Positions 24,333 to 33,954 of a DNA stretch of 64,000 nucleotides are shown in pieces. The position numbers were made by a program, and so were the translations under genes. The DNA comes from Eubacteriales bacterium. GTDB taxonomy: Bacteria > Bacillota_A > Clostridia > Lachnospirales > Lachnospiraceae. The notes under the pieces were generated by a model. The model did not search any database, was not told the DNA's origin, and saw only the letters and a list, made by a program, of their open reading frames with translations. The number at the start of each line of letters is the position of its first letter. Positions within the stretch are counted from its first letter, which is position 1. The stretch covers positions 1 through 64,000 of the forward strand of contig JAUNJL010000004.1 of assembly GCA_030533315.1 (NCBI GenBank), written 5' to 3'.

Positions 24333-26044
24333 TTTTTCTCCATCAGCTCCTGGTGGGTGCCCTCCTCCTCGATCCCCTCCTCGGTGAGCACCAGGATTCT
24401 CCTGGCGTTTCGGATGGTGGACAGGCGATGGGCGATGACAAAGGTGGTTCTGTCCTTGGCCAGCCTTTCCAGGGAATCCTGCACCACCTTCTCGCTTTCG
24501 TTGTCCAAAGCCGAGGTGGCCTCGTCAAAAATCAGGATGGGCGGGTTCTTCAGAAAGGCCCTGGCAATGGACAGCCTCTGCTTCTGGCCCCCGGAAAGCT
24601 TCACCCCTCTTTGCCCAATATCCGTGTCGTAATCGTCAGGCATTTCCATGATAAAGTCGTGGGCGTTCGCCGCCTTTGCCGCCCGGATCACCTCCTCATC
24701 GGTGGCCCCGGGCTTTCCGTAGCGGATGTTGTCCATGATGGTTCCGGCAAACAGGTACACGTCCTGCTGGACGATGCCGATCTGACGCCGCAGGTCCTCC
24801 AGCCGGATGCGCCGGATATCCTGCCCGTCCAGAAGAATGGCACCGGCCGTCACGTCGTAAAACCTTGGTATGAGGCTGCACAGGGTGGTCTTTCCGGCGC
24901 CCGAGGTACCCACCAGGGCCACGTAATCCCCAGGATTGACCTGAAGATTCACATGGGAAAGGACCGTATCCTTCCCATCCTCGTACTGGAAGGAAACGTT
25001 GTCAAAGGTGATCTCCCCCTTCGCCCCGTCCAGAGGCATGGCGTCCGGCGCATCCTCGATATCCGGAGCGATGGCCATCATCTCCTGGAAACGCTCATAG
25101 CCGCTGTAGCCGTTTTGGAACTGCTCCGTAAAGTTGACCAGCTTCGTCACCGGCTCCGTAAAGTTGTTGATGTAAAGAAGGAAGGTCACAAGATCCGTGG
25201 CTGTCAGGCTTCCGCCTGCCAGCAGAAAGGCTCCCGACACCAGCGCCGCCACGGTGATGAGGGTGGTAAAGGCATCCATCCCCGCATGATATCCCGCCAT
25301 GTAGCGATAGGTCAGGCGCTTTGCCGCCACGAACCGTTCGTTTCCCTTTTTGAATTTTTCCATTTCCCTGGCTTCGTTTCCAAAGGACTGAACCACCCGG
25401 ATCCCCGCCAGGCTGTCCTCGATCTGGCTGTTGACGTCCGCGATCCGGGCCCGGTTCTCCTTGAAGGCGTGCTTCATCCTCCGATTATAGATCAGGGCGT
25501 AGACAAGCATGAGCACCACCACCCCAAAGCAGAGAAGGGCCATCCTGGGGTTTACCTGAAGCAGGATGATCAGGGCTCCAAAAAGCTTGATCAGGGAGAT
25601 CACCAGATCCTCCGGCCCGTGGTGCAGCAGCTCGCTGATGTCAAACAGGTCGCTGGTGATCCTGGACAGAAGGTGCCCCACCTTCTGGTTGTCATAAAAG
25701 GCGAAGGACAGCTTCTGGTAATGCCCGAAGATCTCGTTCCTCATGTCATGCTCGATGTAGGTTCCCATCATGTGTCCGTAAAAGGTGATGAAATACCGGC
25801 TGACAAGCTGCACCAGGATGAGGGCCGCCATGCCCATGCCGATCTTCAGGATCACGCTCTGCGCCTCCTGAACGCTCATGTGGCCGATACTGTTCATCAC
25901 GTACCGTACCAGGAGGGGAATGACCAGGGTCACCGCCGCTCCCAGTATGGCAAAAAACAGATCGGCAAAGAACAGGCCCTTGTAGGGCTTGTAATATCCC
26001 GCCATCATCTTAATCCGCCCAGGGGATTTCTTCTTTTGCTCCAT
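24296..26044 (-). CDS. ABC exporter (fused permease and ATPase half-transporter)
   Basis: 582 aa from the ATG at 26044 (AAAGGAGAAACG upstream). Six membrane helices lie in about residues 20-300. The ATPase has Walker A VALVGTSGAGKTTLC near residue 375, the signature VKLSGGQKQRLSIARAFLKNP near residue 480, Walker B ILIFDEATSALD and the switch His in VIAHRLSTI. It acts as a homo- or heterodimer exporting a lipid, peptide or drug; the substrate is unknown. An in-frame extension upstream passes through the repeat module and is probably not translated. Confidence 0.93.
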   Translation of the reverse strand: MEQKKKSPGRIKMMAGYYKPYKGLFFADLFFAILGAAVTLVIPLLVRYVMNSIGHMSVQEAQSVILKIGMGMAALILVQLVSRYFITFYGHMMGTYIEHDMRNEIFGHYQKLSFAFYDNQKVGHLLSRITSDLFDISELLHHGPEDLVISLIKLFGALIILLQVNPRMALLCFGVVVLMLVYALIYNRRMKHAFKENRARIADVNSQIEDSLAGIRVVQSFGNEAREMEKFKKGNERFVAAKRLTYRYMAGYHAGMDAFTTLITVAALVSGAFLLAGGSLTATDLVTFLLYINNFTEPVTKLVNFTEQFQNGYSGYERFQEMMAIAPDIEDAPDAMPLDGAKGEITFDNVSFQYEDGKDTVLSHVNLQVNPGDYVALVGTSGAGKTTLCSLIPRFYDVTAGAILLDGQDIRRIRLEDLRRQIGIVQQDVYLFAGTIMDNIRYGKPGATDEEVIRAAKAANAHDFIMEMPDDYDTDIGQRGVKLSGGQKQRLSIARAFLKNPPILIFDEATSALDNESEKVVQDSLERLAKDRTTFVIAHRLSTIRNARRILVLTEEGIEEEGTHQELMEKNGVYAGLIKAGL

Positions 26045-26150
26045 CGTTTCTCCTTTCATGGCACATTCACTGTGCCAATAATGGTAGATTTGGAAGCCTG
26101 CTTCCAAACTTTCTCCTTTCATGGCACACCTGCTGTGCCATTTTCTCCGT
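26045..26150 (-). repeat. Hairpin repeat module carrying the ABC exporter ribosome site (copy B)
   Basis: Minus strand order: hairpin GGCACA/TGTGCC, CATGAAAGGAGA, hairpin TTTGGAAGC/GCTTCCAAA, the 24-base block (26074-26097) identical to copy A at 14461-14484, hairpin GGCACA/TGTGCC, CATGAAAGGAGA, then the start codon after three bases. The element carries two copies of the hairpin-plus-ribosome-site unit. Confidence 0.7.
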
Positions 26151-26175
26151 TCCTTCATTTTTTCACACGGAGTTC

Positions 26176-26205
26176 ATTATAACTCACTCAGGCCGCATTT
26201 GTCAA
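26176..26205 (-). promoter_or_regulatory. Sigma-A promoter of the ABC exporter gene
   Basis: Minus strand TTGACA (26205-26200), 18-bp spacer, TATAAT (26181-26176), both consensus. The transcript would begin just before repeat module B. Confidence 0.85.
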
Positions 26206-26296
26206 AAAATGTTCCCTTCGTTTTTCTCAGGTTTCCCTCCGTCACACCGGTAAATCCCTTTCCTGAAGCTGTCGGAACCGGCGCAGCCCGGCACTC

Positions 26297-27478
26297 CTAG
26301 AGCAGGGCCTCCCCTGCCGCCTTCCTCAGACAGTCCCCGTAGGTGGCTCTTCCCACGGATTTTCCATACAGGATATCCACCGTTCCCAGCTTTTTCTCCC
26401 CCGCGTAGTATTCCATCACTCCCGCCTTCTCCCCCTTCTTCACGGGAGCCTGAACGGATTCTGGCAGGATCAGCCTTTTCTTTACGTCATCCAAAGCCGC
26501 CCCCTCCAAAGAGAGATAGTGAAAGGTTTTTTCGTACACCAGCGGCGCTTCCCCTTTGGTTCCCCTTTTCACCTGCAGGAAAGGAAGGGGGGAGGGACTT
26601 TCGTCCACGTACAGGCTGCATTTGGAAAACCCGTAATTCAAAAGGGAGGCGGCGTCCCGGAAACGGACCTTGTAATCCGGTGCGGCCATAACCACCGCAA
26701 TCAGGGTGACACCCTTTCGCCTGGCCACGGCGCTCAAACAGTATTTTGCCAGGCTGGTGCTCCCCGTCTTCAGCCCCAGGCAGCCCTCATAGCTGCGCAG
26801 AAGCTTGTTGGTGTTGGTCAAAGTAAACTCCGAGGAGCCCTGACGGGTGACGTGGGTCATGTTTTCCATCCAGATGGAGGAATAGTCAAGAACCTCCGGA
26901 TACTTCTCGATCAGCTCCCGGCTCATAAGGGCCACGTCCCTGGCGCTGGTGTAATGCTCCGGGGAATCCGTCAGCCCGCAGCAGTCCTCAAAGTGGGTGT
27001 TTTTCATTCCCAGCTTCTCCGCCCGCAGGTTCATTTCCCGGACAAACTCCTCCTCGCTGCCGCAGAGATGCTCCGCCATGGCCACGCTGGCGTCATTCCC
27101 CGAGGCGATGACGATGCACTTGATCATGGTCTCCACGTCCTGGGTCTCCCCCTCCTCCAGGAACACCTGGGAGCCGCCCATGGACTTTGCGTAGGCGCTG
27201 GTGGTCACGGTATCCGTCAGCTTCAGCCTCCCCTCCCGTATGGCGTCAAAGATCAGGATCAGCGTCATGATCTTGGTGATGCTGGCCGGGCTTCTCCTGG
27301 TATCGGCCTCCTTCTCCAACAGCACCTCTCCTGTTTTGCTCTCCATCAGGATCCCGGAGGGAGCCTCCATGACGGCCTGGCCCTCCTCCTGGCCGCAAAC
27401 GGCAAGGGGCGCGCCTGTGATCCCCAGGCAAAAAGCCAGAGCGCCGGCCAGAAGCCTTCGTTTCCAACCTGTTTTCAT
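26297..27478 (-). CDS. Serine-type D-Ala-D-Ala carboxypeptidase (second paralog)
   Basis: 393 aa. The signal peptide is MKTGWKRRLLAGALAFCLGITGAPLAVCG. Active-site motifs: SxxK in PASITKIMTLILIFDAI, SxN as SGN in VIASGNDASVAMAEH, KTG in GCLGLKTGSTSLAKYC. The C-terminal PBP5-like region contains SVQAPVKKGEKAGVM. It matures peptidoglycan outside the membrane. GAGAAGGAT precedes the ATG. It resembles the gene at 18540-19799 in plan but diverges in sequence, so it is not a recent duplicate. No clear terminator was seen after it. Confidence 0.93.
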   Translation of the reverse strand: MKTGWKRRLLAGALAFCLGITGAPLAVCGQEEGQAVMEAPSGILMESKTGEVLLEKEADTRRSPASITKIMTLILIFDAIREGRLKLTDTVTTSAYAKSMGGSQVFLEEGETQDVETMIKCIVIASGNDASVAMAEHLCGSEEEFVREMNLRAEKLGMKNTHFEDCCGLTDSPEHYTSARDVALMSRELIEKYPEVLDYSSIWMENMTHVTRQGSSEFTLTNTNKLLRSYEGCLGLKTGSTSLAKYCLSAVARRKGVTLIAVVMAAPDYKVRFRDAASLLNYGFSKCSLYVDESPSPLPFLQVKRGTKGEAPLVYEKTFHYLSLEGAALDDVKKRLILPESVQAPVKKGEKAGVMEYYAGEKKLGTVDILYGKSVGRATYGDCLRKAAGEALL

Positions 27479-27578
27479 ATCCTTCTCCCGGTATACAGAT
27501 TCTATTCTATTTTAAAGGAGCACTTGTGAAAATATGACAGCTCCTGCGGCTTCCGGATACCGGGACGAAAGCCGGCTC

Positions 27579-29129
27579 TCACAGCATGGGGGCAAAAAGA
27601 CGGAGCACGCTCTGCATTCCCCGGACCACCACGTTTCTTCCCCGGCAGAATCCCAGGCTGATGGGCTCGCAATACCGGAGGGTCTCCGTAAAGTCCTCCT
27701 TGATCTCCCCGATTACCTTGTTCTGATAAATCCAGACCCCGTCCTCAAAGTGAAGGTACAGGCTGCGGTAATCCAGGTTGATGGTTCCCACCACCCCCAC
27801 CTGGTCGTCGCACACAAAGGATTTTGCGTGCAGAAAGCCGGGCTGATACTCGTAGATCTTTACCCCGGACTCCAGAAGCTGCTCATAGTAGGACTGGGTG
27901 AGAAGGAACACGATCTTCTTGTCCGGCACCGCCGGGGTCATGATCCGCACGTCCACCCCGCTTTTTGCGGCCAGGCAGAGGGCGGTCATCATCTCGTTGT
28001 CGATGATCAGGTAGGGGGTGCAGATATACACGTAATCCCTGGCACGGTTGATGATGTTCAGGTACACGTTCTCCCCCACGGTCTCCCGGTCCAGAGGGGT
28101 ATCTCCAAAGGGCTGGATAAAGCCGTCCCCGGGAAACTCCTCCGGGTGGTGCCGGTGGGGCAGATACTCCGAGAGCTGATCCCTGTCCTCCCCTTTGTTC
28201 ACCACGCACCACATGTGAAGGAACATGGCCGTCATGTTCCAGACTCCCTCTCCCTTCAGCATCACCGCCGTGTCCTTCCAGTGACCGAAGCGCTCCCTTT
28301 GGTTGATGTACTCGTCCGCCAGGTTGATGCCTCCCGTAAATCCCACCCATCCGTCAATGATACAGAATTTGCGGTGATCCCGGTTATTCTGGATGATGTT
28401 CAGAATGGGACGGAAGGGGTTGAAGACCCGGCACCGGATCCCCTTCGCCTCCAGCTTCTCATAATATTTGTGGGGAAGGGTGGTCAGGCATCCCATATCG
28501 TCGTAGAGCAGCCTTACGTCCACTCCCTCCTTCACCTTCCTCTCCAGGATATCCAGGATGGTCCTCCACATCACGCCGTCGTGGATGATAAAATACTCAA
28601 TGAAGATGAAATGCTCCGCCCGCTCCAGCTCCCGCACCAGCACGGGAAACATGTCGTCTCCCACCTGGAAATATTCTGCGCTGGTATGCTCATGGACGGG
28701 AAAGCCGGAATTTTTCCAGATGTAATCCGACTGGATGCGGGCCGACGGATCCTTCTCCTCCAGGCGCATACGGGCCTTCTCATCCCCCTCCAAATATTCG
28801 CTGGTGGTTTCCATCATCTCGTTGAACTGCTCCTGGATGGCGGAGGCGACCCGGGATTTCCCGAAGATCAGGTACAGCACCAGGCCGAACACCGGCAGGC
28901 AAAGGATGAGCATGGTCCATGCCAGCTTGTAGGAGGGATTGATCTTTTGGTTTACGATCCACAGAACCACCAGCAGGCTGACCATATCCAGGGCCAGGGA
29001 TATGTAGCTGGAATATCCCGCCACCCGGAAAATAATGGTAAAGATCCACACAAGCTGGATGAGCATGGCCACCACCACGTAGAAAATACGATTGAAAAGG
29101 AGCTTCATGATTTTTTTCAGTATCAGCAT
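27579..29129 (-). CDS. cls: Cardiolipin synthase (phospholipase D family)
   Basis: 516 aa. Two N-terminal membrane segments (about residues 8-30 and 36-60) precede two PLD catalytic motifs of the HxKxxxxD type: HRKFCIIDGWVGFTGG near residue 255 and HAKSFVCDDQVGVVGTINLDYRS near residue 430. It joins two phosphatidylglycerols into cardiolipin plus glycerol at the inner membrane. GGAAGGACAGACAAA precedes the ATG. It lies downstream of the rpsU terminator. Confidence 0.94.
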   Translation of the reverse strand: MLILKKIMKLLFNRIFYVVVAMLIQLVWIFTIIFRVAGYSSYISLALDMVSLLVVLWIVNQKINPSYKLAWTMLILCLPVFGLVLYLIFGKSRVASAIQEQFNEMMETTSEYLEGDEKARMRLEEKDPSARIQSDYIWKNSGFPVHEHTSAEYFQVGDDMFPVLVRELERAEHFIFIEYFIIHDGVMWRTILDILERKVKEGVDVRLLYDDMGCLTTLPHKYYEKLEAKGIRCRVFNPFRPILNIIQNNRDHRKFCIIDGWVGFTGGINLADEYINQRERFGHWKDTAVMLKGEGVWNMTAMFLHMWCVVNKGEDRDQLSEYLPHRHHPEEFPGDGFIQPFGDTPLDRETVGENVYLNIINRARDYVYICTPYLIIDNEMMTALCLAAKSGVDVRIMTPAVPDKKIVFLLTQSYYEQLLESGVKIYEYQPGFLHAKSFVCDDQVGVVGTINLDYRSLYLHFEDGVWIYQNKVIGEIKEDFTETLRYCEPISLGFCRGRNVVVRGMQSVLRLFAPML

Positions 29130-29158
29130 TTTGTCTGTCCTTCCCCTTCTTCATCGAG

Positions 29159-29190
29159 AAAAATCCCTGACTGCTTCCAGTCAGGGATTT
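29159..29190 (-). terminator. Terminator of rpsU
   Basis: Minus-strand 12-bp stem AATCCCTGACTG/CAGTCAGGGATT with a GAAG tetraloop, followed by five T, 11 bases after the rpsU stop codon. Confidence 0.92.
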
Positions 29191-29200
29191 TAGCGCACGA

Positions 29201-29377
29201 TTAATTATATTTACGTTTTCTTGCGGCTTCAGATTTTTTCTTACGACGAACGCTTGGCTTCTCGTAATGCTCTCTCTTGCGGATCTCCTGCTGAATGCCT
29301 GCTTTAGCACAGCTTCTCTTAAATCTGCGAAGAGCGCTATCTAAAGTCTCGTTTTCTTTTACGATAACGTTTGACAT
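29201..29377 (-). CDS. rpsU: 30S ribosomal protein S21
   Basis: 58 aa, standard length. The N-terminus [20 protein letters not shown] and the highly basic C-terminus ([16 protein letters not shown]) are those of bS21, which binds the 30S platform near the mRNA exit. The coding sequence is lower in GC than its neighbours, as often seen for strongly expressed genes. GGGAGG lies about 13 bases before the ATG. It is transcribed alone between a consensus promoter and a strong terminator. A perfect 8-bp stem sits in the leader. Confidence 0.97.
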   Translation of the reverse strand: MSNVIVKENETLDSALRRFKRSCAKAGIQQEIRKREHYEKPSVRRKKKSEAARKRKYN

Positions 29378-29398
29378 AGACTCACACCTAACCTCCCT

Positions 29399-29427
29399 CC
29401 AGTTGTAGATTGTGCTGAAATACAACT
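29399..29427 (-). other. Leader hairpin of rpsU
   Basis: Perfect 8-bp inverted repeat CAGTTGTA/TACAACTG with a 13-base loop in the 5' leader of rpsU, ending a few bases before the GGGAGG ribosome site. It could tune translation or mRNA stability. Confidence 0.5.
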
Positions 29428-29455
29428 GTCTGGGTATTTTTCTTGCACGACTGTT

Positions 29456-29485
29456 ATTATATATCATTTCGCTCTGATTCGTCAA
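29456..29485 (-). promoter_or_regulatory. Sigma-A promoter of rpsU
   Basis: Minus strand TTGACG (29485-29480), 18-bp spacer, TATAAT (29461-29456). Confidence 0.8.
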
Positions 29486-29608
29486 CAGCTTTTGGATATT
29501 TTTACAAACTTTTTTCAAATTTTTCTGTTTTTTCCGATTTTCCCCCAAACAGCAGGAGAAAGGCAGCACAGGCCTGCTCCCAAAAGGGCTCCCTGGAGCC
29601 TGGATCCG

Positions 29609-32251
29609 TCAATCCTTGATCTGTCCCTCCAGAATGCCGGCCACCGCGTCCACGGCCTCCTGAACCTTCGCCGGATTCTTTCCGCCGGCCTGGGCCATGT
29701 TGGGGCGTCCGCCTCCGCCGCCGCCCACGATGGCTGCCGCAGCCTTGATCAGGTTCCCCGCATGGGCTCCCGCCTTCTGGGCTGCCTCCGTGGCCATGGC
29801 AAGAAGGTTTACCTTCTCCCCGTTCACAGCCGCCAGGACCACAACGCCCTCCTTCAGCTTCTCCTTCAGCTGGTCGCCCAGGTCGCGAAGGCCGTTCATG
29901 TCCACGCCCTCCACCTTTGCGGCCAGAAGCTTCACGCCCTTGATCTCTACCACCTTGTCCATCACGTCTCCCAGAGCCCCCTTTGCCAGCTTGCTCTTTA
30001 AGGATTCATTCTCCGCGGACAGGGTCTTCAGCTCGCTCTGGAGATGGGTGATCTTTTCCGTCAGCTCAGAGGGGCTCGCCTTCAGGGCCTTGGCGGCCTC
30101 CAAAAGAGTCTCCTCCTGCTTCCTATAATACTCCAGCACCCCGCCTCCGGTCAGGGCCTCAATACGCCGAACCCCGGCGGCGATGCCGGACTCGGAGAGG
30201 ATCTTGAAGAGCATGATGGAGCCGGTATTGTCCACGTGGGTACCGCCGCAAAGCTCCATGGAAAATTCTCCCATGGAAACCACCCGCACCTTCTGGGAAT
30301 ACTTCTCCCCGAACAGGGCCATGGCGCCGGACTTCTTCGCCTCCTCGATGTCCATGATCTGGGTGTTCACGGGAAGAGCCGCCTGGATCTCCTTGTTTAC
30401 CAGCTCCTCCGTCCTTTTCAGCTCCTCAGGGGTCATGGCCTTAAAGTGGGCAAAGTCGAAGCGCAGCCTGTCCGGCGTCACCAAAGAGCCCTTCTGCTCC
30501 ACGTGAGAGCCCAGCACCAGCTTCAGCGCCTTCTGGAGAAGGTGGGTGGCGCTGTGGTTCTTTTCCGTGTTCCTTCTTCCGGCCTCATCCACCCGCAGGG
30601 TCACCGTCTCTCCCACGGAGATCATGCCTGACTCCATATGGCCCACATGGCCGAACTTGCCTCCCCGCAGCTTGATGGTGTCCTCCACCAGGAATCTGCC
30701 GTTGGCCGTCTCGATCACGCCGGTATCTCCCTCCTGGCCGCCCATGGTGGCATAGAAGGGGGTCTCCTTCACAAAAACGGTTCCCTTCTGGCCCTCCATC
30801 AGAGCATCGGCAAGCTCCGTCTCCGTGGTGAGCACCGTCACCACAGAATCATGGGTCAGGCGGTCATAGCCCTGAAAATCTGTGGTCACGGAGGTGTCGA
30901 TCTCATCGTAAACGGTGGCGTCCGCACCCATGTAGTTGGTCACCTCCCGGGCCTCGCGGGCCTTGGTGCGCTGTTGCTCCATGGCGGCCCCAAAGCCCTC
31001 CTGATCCACGTCGTAGCCCTTTTCCTCCAGGATCTCCTTGGTCAGATCCAGGGGGAAGCCGTAGGTGTCATAAAGCTTGAAGGCATTTTCGCCGGAAAGG
31101 GTCTTCTCTCCCGCCTGGCTCATGGACGCCTCCATGTCGGCAAGGATGCGCAGGCCCTGATCGATGGTCTTGTTAAACTGATTTTCCTCGTTTGTGAGGA
31201 CGTTGAAGATAAACTCCTTTTTCTCCTCCAGCTCTGGATAGCCATCTCTGGAGCCATTGATCACCTCCTGGCTCAGCCTTGCAAGGAAGGTTCCCTGGAT
31301 GCCCAGGAGACGCCCATGGCGGGCCGCCCGGCGGATCAGGCGGCGAAGCACGTAGCCTCTGCCCTCGTTGGTGGGCATGATGCCGTCGGAGATCATAAAG
31401 GTGGCGGAGCGGATGTGATCCGTGATGAGACGGATGGATACGTCGTCCTCATGGTTTTTCTGGTACTCCTTCCCAGCCACCTGGCACACCAGGTTTCTCA
31501 GGGAGCAGATGGTGTCCACGTCAAAGATGGAATCCACGTCCTGGACCACCACGGCCAAACGCTCCAGCCCCATGCCCGTATCGATGTTTTTCTGCTGCAG
31601 CTCCGTGTAGTTGCCGTTTCCATCGTTCTCAAACTGGGTGAACACGTCGTTCCAAACTTCCATGTACCGGTCGCAGTCGCAGCCCACGGTACAGGTATCC
31701 TTGTGGCAGCCGTATTTCTCCCCCCTGTCATAGTAGATTTCCGAACAGGGGCCGCAGGGGCCTGCGCCGTGCTCCCAGAAATTATCCTCTTTTCCGAAGC
31801 GATAGATGCGCTCCTTGGGGATGCCGATTACCTTGTTCCAGATCTCAAAGGCCTCGTCGTCCTTTTCATAGACGGAAGGATACAGGCGGTCCGGTTCCAG
31901 CCCTACCACCTCCGTCAAAAACTCCCAGGACCACTGAAGGGCCTCGGTCTTAAAATAGTCCCCGAAGGAGAAGTTGCCCAGCATCTCAAAGAAGGTGCCG
32001 TGGCGGGCCGTCTTTCCCACATTTTCAATGTCTCCGGTACGGATGCACTTCTGGCAGGTGGCCACCCTGGTCCTGGGGGGCTTCTCCGCACCGGTAAAAT
32101 ATGGCTTCAGAGGCGTCATTCCCGCATTGATGAGAAGAACGCTCTTGTCCCCCTGGGGTACCAGGGGAAAGCTTTTCATCACCAGATGTCCCTTGCTCTC
32201 CATGAAATCCAGGAACATCTTCCGAAGCTGGTTCACTCCGTATTTCTTCAT
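29609..32251 (-). CDS. alaS: Alanyl-tRNA synthetase
   Basis: 880 aa, standard length. It charges tRNA-Ala. The class II catalytic core begins KKYGVNQLRKMFLDFMESKGH and includes FEMLGNFSFGDYFK and GMGLERLAVV. The editing domain has HSATHLLQKAL (HxxxH) and the distal CGGTH zinc/editing motif (SMELCGGTHVDNTGSI). The C-terminal C-Ala/DHHA1 domain ends AAAAIVGGGGGGRPNMAQAGGK. The ATG at 32251 has AGGAGGAAAAGAG upstream. No T-box-like leader is visible in the 70 bases before it. Confidence 0.98.
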   Translation of the reverse strand: MKKYGVNQLRKMFLDFMESKGHLVMKSFPLVPQGDKSVLLINAGMTPLKPYFTGAEKPPRTRVATCQKCIRTGDIENVGKTARHGTFFEMLGNFSFGDYFKTEALQWSWEFLTEVVGLEPDRLYPSVYEKDDEAFEIWNKVIGIPKERIYRFGKEDNFWEHGAGPCGPCSEIYYDRGEKYGCHKDTCTVGCDCDRYMEVWNDVFTQFENDGNGNYTELQQKNIDTGMGLERLAVVVQDVDSIFDVDTICSLRNLVCQVAGKEYQKNHEDDVSIRLITDHIRSATFMISDGIMPTNEGRGYVLRRLIRRAARHGRLLGIQGTFLARLSQEVINGSRDGYPELEEKKEFIFNVLTNEENQFNKTIDQGLRILADMEASMSQAGEKTLSGENAFKLYDTYGFPLDLTKEILEEKGYDVDQEGFGAAMEQQRTKAREAREVTNYMGADATVYDEIDTSVTTDFQGYDRLTHDSVVTVLTTETELADALMEGQKGTVFVKETPFYATMGGQEGDTGVIETANGRFLVEDTIKLRGGKFGHVGHMESGMISVGETVTLRVDEAGRRNTEKNHSATHLLQKALKLVLGSHVEQKGSLVTPDRLRFDFAHFKAMTPEELKRTEELVNKEIQAALPVNTQIMDIEEAKKSGAMALFGEKYSQKVRVVSMGEFSMELCGGTHVDNTGSIMLFKILSESGIAAGVRRIEALTGGGVLEYYRKQEETLLEAAKALKASPSELTEKITHLQSELKTLSAENESLKSKLAKGALGDVMDKVVEIKGVKLLAAKVEGVDMNGLRDLGDQLKEKLKEGVVVLAAVNGEKVNLLAMATEAAQKAGAHAGNLIKAAAAIVGGGGGGRPNMAQAGGKNPAKVQEAVDAVAGILEGQIKD

Positions 32252-32320
32252 CTCTCTTTTCCTCCTACACAAAACTTTTTTGAAAAAAATCCCATCCTCT
32301 ATGGAACCTTCACCTGCGAA

Positions 32321-33550
32321 CTATTTTCGGAAGATCTTGTGGAATTTCTTCTTTCCTCTCCTTACGACCATTCCTTCCAAGGTCAGGTCCTCCCTTGCGA
32401 TGGCATGGTAGATATCCGTCACCTTTTCCCCATCCAGGGTCACGCCCCCCTGCTGAATGGCCCGGCGCCCCTCCGAACGGCTTGGCACAAGACCGGTCTT
32501 CACCAGGACGGAGATCAGATCCATGGTCTCGTCCTCCTTGAAATCCTCCTCCGTCAGCTCCGTGGCGGGCATGTTTTCCGTGTCCGCGCCGCCGGAGAAG
32601 AGGGACCTGGCCCCCTCCTGGGCCTTGGCGGCCTCCTCCGCACCGTGTACCAGCTCCGTCAGGTGGAAGGCCAGGATCTCCTTTGCCTTGTTCAGCTGGC
32701 TTCCCTCCCAGCTCTCCATCTCCTGGATCTCCTCCAGGGGCAGGAAGGTGAGCAGCTTCATACATTTGATCACGTCCGCATCGTCCACGTTTCTCCAATA
32801 CTGGTAAAAATCAAAGGGAGAGGTCTTGTTGGGATCTAGCCACACGGCGCCGGACTGGGTCTTTCCCATCTTCTTGCCCTCGGAGTTCAAAAGCAGGGTG
32901 ATGGTCATGGCGTAAGCGTCCTTCCCCAGCTTCCGTCGGATCAGCTCCGTGCCTCCCAGCATGTTGCTCCACTGGTCGTCCCCGCCGAACTGCATATTGC
33001 AGCCGTATTTCTGGTACAGCATGTAAAAGTCATAGCTCTGCATGATCATGTAGTTAAACTCCAAAAAGCTCAGACCTCTTTCCATACGCTGCTTGTAGCA
33101 CTCCGCCGTCAGCATACGGTTTACGGAAAAGTGGGCGCCCACCTCCCGCAGCAGCTCCACATAGTTCAGGCTCATGAGCCAGTCGGCATTGTTTACCATC
33201 ATGGCCTTCCCGTCGGAAAAGTCGATGAAGCGCTCCATCTGCTTCTTGAAGCAGTCGATGTTGTGCTGAATCGTCTCCTTTGTCATCATCTGACGCATAT
33301 CGGTGCGCCCGGAAGGGTCCCCGATCATGCCTGTTCCGCCCCCCAGCAGGGCGATCGGCCTGTTTCCGGCCATCTGCAGCCGCTTCATGAGACAGAGGGC
33401 CATGAAATGTCCCACGTGAAGGCTGTCCGCCGTGGGGTCGAAGCCAATGTAAAAGGTAGCCTTTCCATTGTTTACCAGCTCCCGGATCTCCTCCTCGTCC
33501 GTCACCTGCGCAATAAGACCTCTGGCCTTCAACTCTTCCCAAACCGTCAT
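32321..33550 (-). CDS. tyrS: Tyrosyl-tRNA synthetase
   Basis: 409 aa. It is a class I synthetase: the HIGH-like motif is in [20 protein letters not shown] near residue 45 and the KMSKS-like motif is KKMGKTQSG near residue 230. The tyrosine pocket shows [32 protein letters not shown]. The C-terminal S4-type RNA-binding domain is [17 protein letters not shown]. The start at 33550 is preferred because AGGAGG is 7 bases upstream; an ATG two codons earlier is too close. A tyrosine T-box leader controls it. Confidence 0.97.
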   Translation of the reverse strand: MTVWEELKARGLIAQVTDEEEIRELVNNGKATFYIGFDPTADSLHVGHFMALCLMKRLQMAGNRPIALLGGGTGMIGDPSGRTDMRQMMTKETIQHNIDCFKKQMERFIDFSDGKAMMVNNADWLMSLNYVELLREVGAHFSVNRMLTAECYKQRMERGLSFLEFNYMIMQSYDFYMLYQKYGCNMQFGGDDQWSNMLGGTELIRRKLGKDAYAMTITLLLNSEGKKMGKTQSGAVWLDPNKTSPFDFYQYWRNVDDADVIKCMKLLTFLPLEEIQEMESWEGSQLNKAKEILAFHLTELVHGAEEAAKAQEGARSLFSGGADTENMPATELTEEDFKEDETMDLISVLVKTGLVPSRSEGRRAIQQGGVTLDGEKVTDIYHAIAREDLTLEGMVVRRGKKKFHKIFRK

Positions 33551-33948
33551 AATCATTCCTCCTAAACAAATATTTCCATGTCAGTCTTTTGGAGACTGAC
33601 ACAGCAAAAGCCCGGCTCCTTGTCCCTTTTAGGACGAGAACCGGGCCCGTGATACCACCTAAATTCGCAGAAAACTCACATTTTCCGCCTCCGCAGGTGA
33701 GGCTTCCACACAGGAAAACGGCGCATCGGCAGCCGCCTCACCCTAGATGCTGTAACGGGCATCCTCCGCCGCAGCCTACTGCTCCTTCGGTGCGGGACTC
33801 CGGGAGGTATTCCCCTGGCTTCCACATGCGCCTCTCACCCGCCGGCCGCTCTCTGTCTGCTTTCCCCCAGGATACTTTTTCCCTTCTTCGCCTTTCTCCT
33901 ATGGTCGTGCCAGAACCCAGATCTCCTCCGGCTCTGCCACACATCATA
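33551..33948 (-). promoter_or_regulatory. T-box leader of tyrS (tyrosine specific)
   Basis: On the minus strand the leader has a long stem I region, a candidate specifier UAC (33809-33807) in GGGAATACC, the T-box core TTTAGGTGGTATCACGGG (33663-33646) with UGGU able to pair with the ACCA end of tRNA-Tyr, and the competing terminator. Uncharged tRNA-Tyr would favour the antiterminator and let RNA polymerase read into tyrS. Specifier placement was judged by eye, not by folding. Confidence 0.9.
33606..33646 (-). terminator. Regulated terminator of the tyrS T-box
   Basis: Minus-strand stem GCCCGGTTCTCGTCC/GGGACAAGGAGCCGGGC with a TAAAA loop and four T. It overlaps the 3' side of the T-box core, so it is mutually exclusive with the antiterminator. 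Confidence 0.85.
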
Positions 33949-33954
33949 ACTGAA

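Noticed and set aside
24353..26182. A 609-codon open frame on the plus strand
   Set aside because: It is a complement of the ABC exporter gene, which has full motif support on the minus strand.
27534..29204. A 556-codon open frame on the plus strand
   Set aside because: It is antisense to cardiolipin synthase, whose two PLD motifs are clear; no domain is recognisable in the antisense product.
30638..32839. A 733-codon open frame on the plus strand
   Set aside because: It lies antisense to alaS and tyrS, has no ribosome site, and its His/Leu/Gly/Pro-rich composition is what the reverse of GC-rich codons gives.
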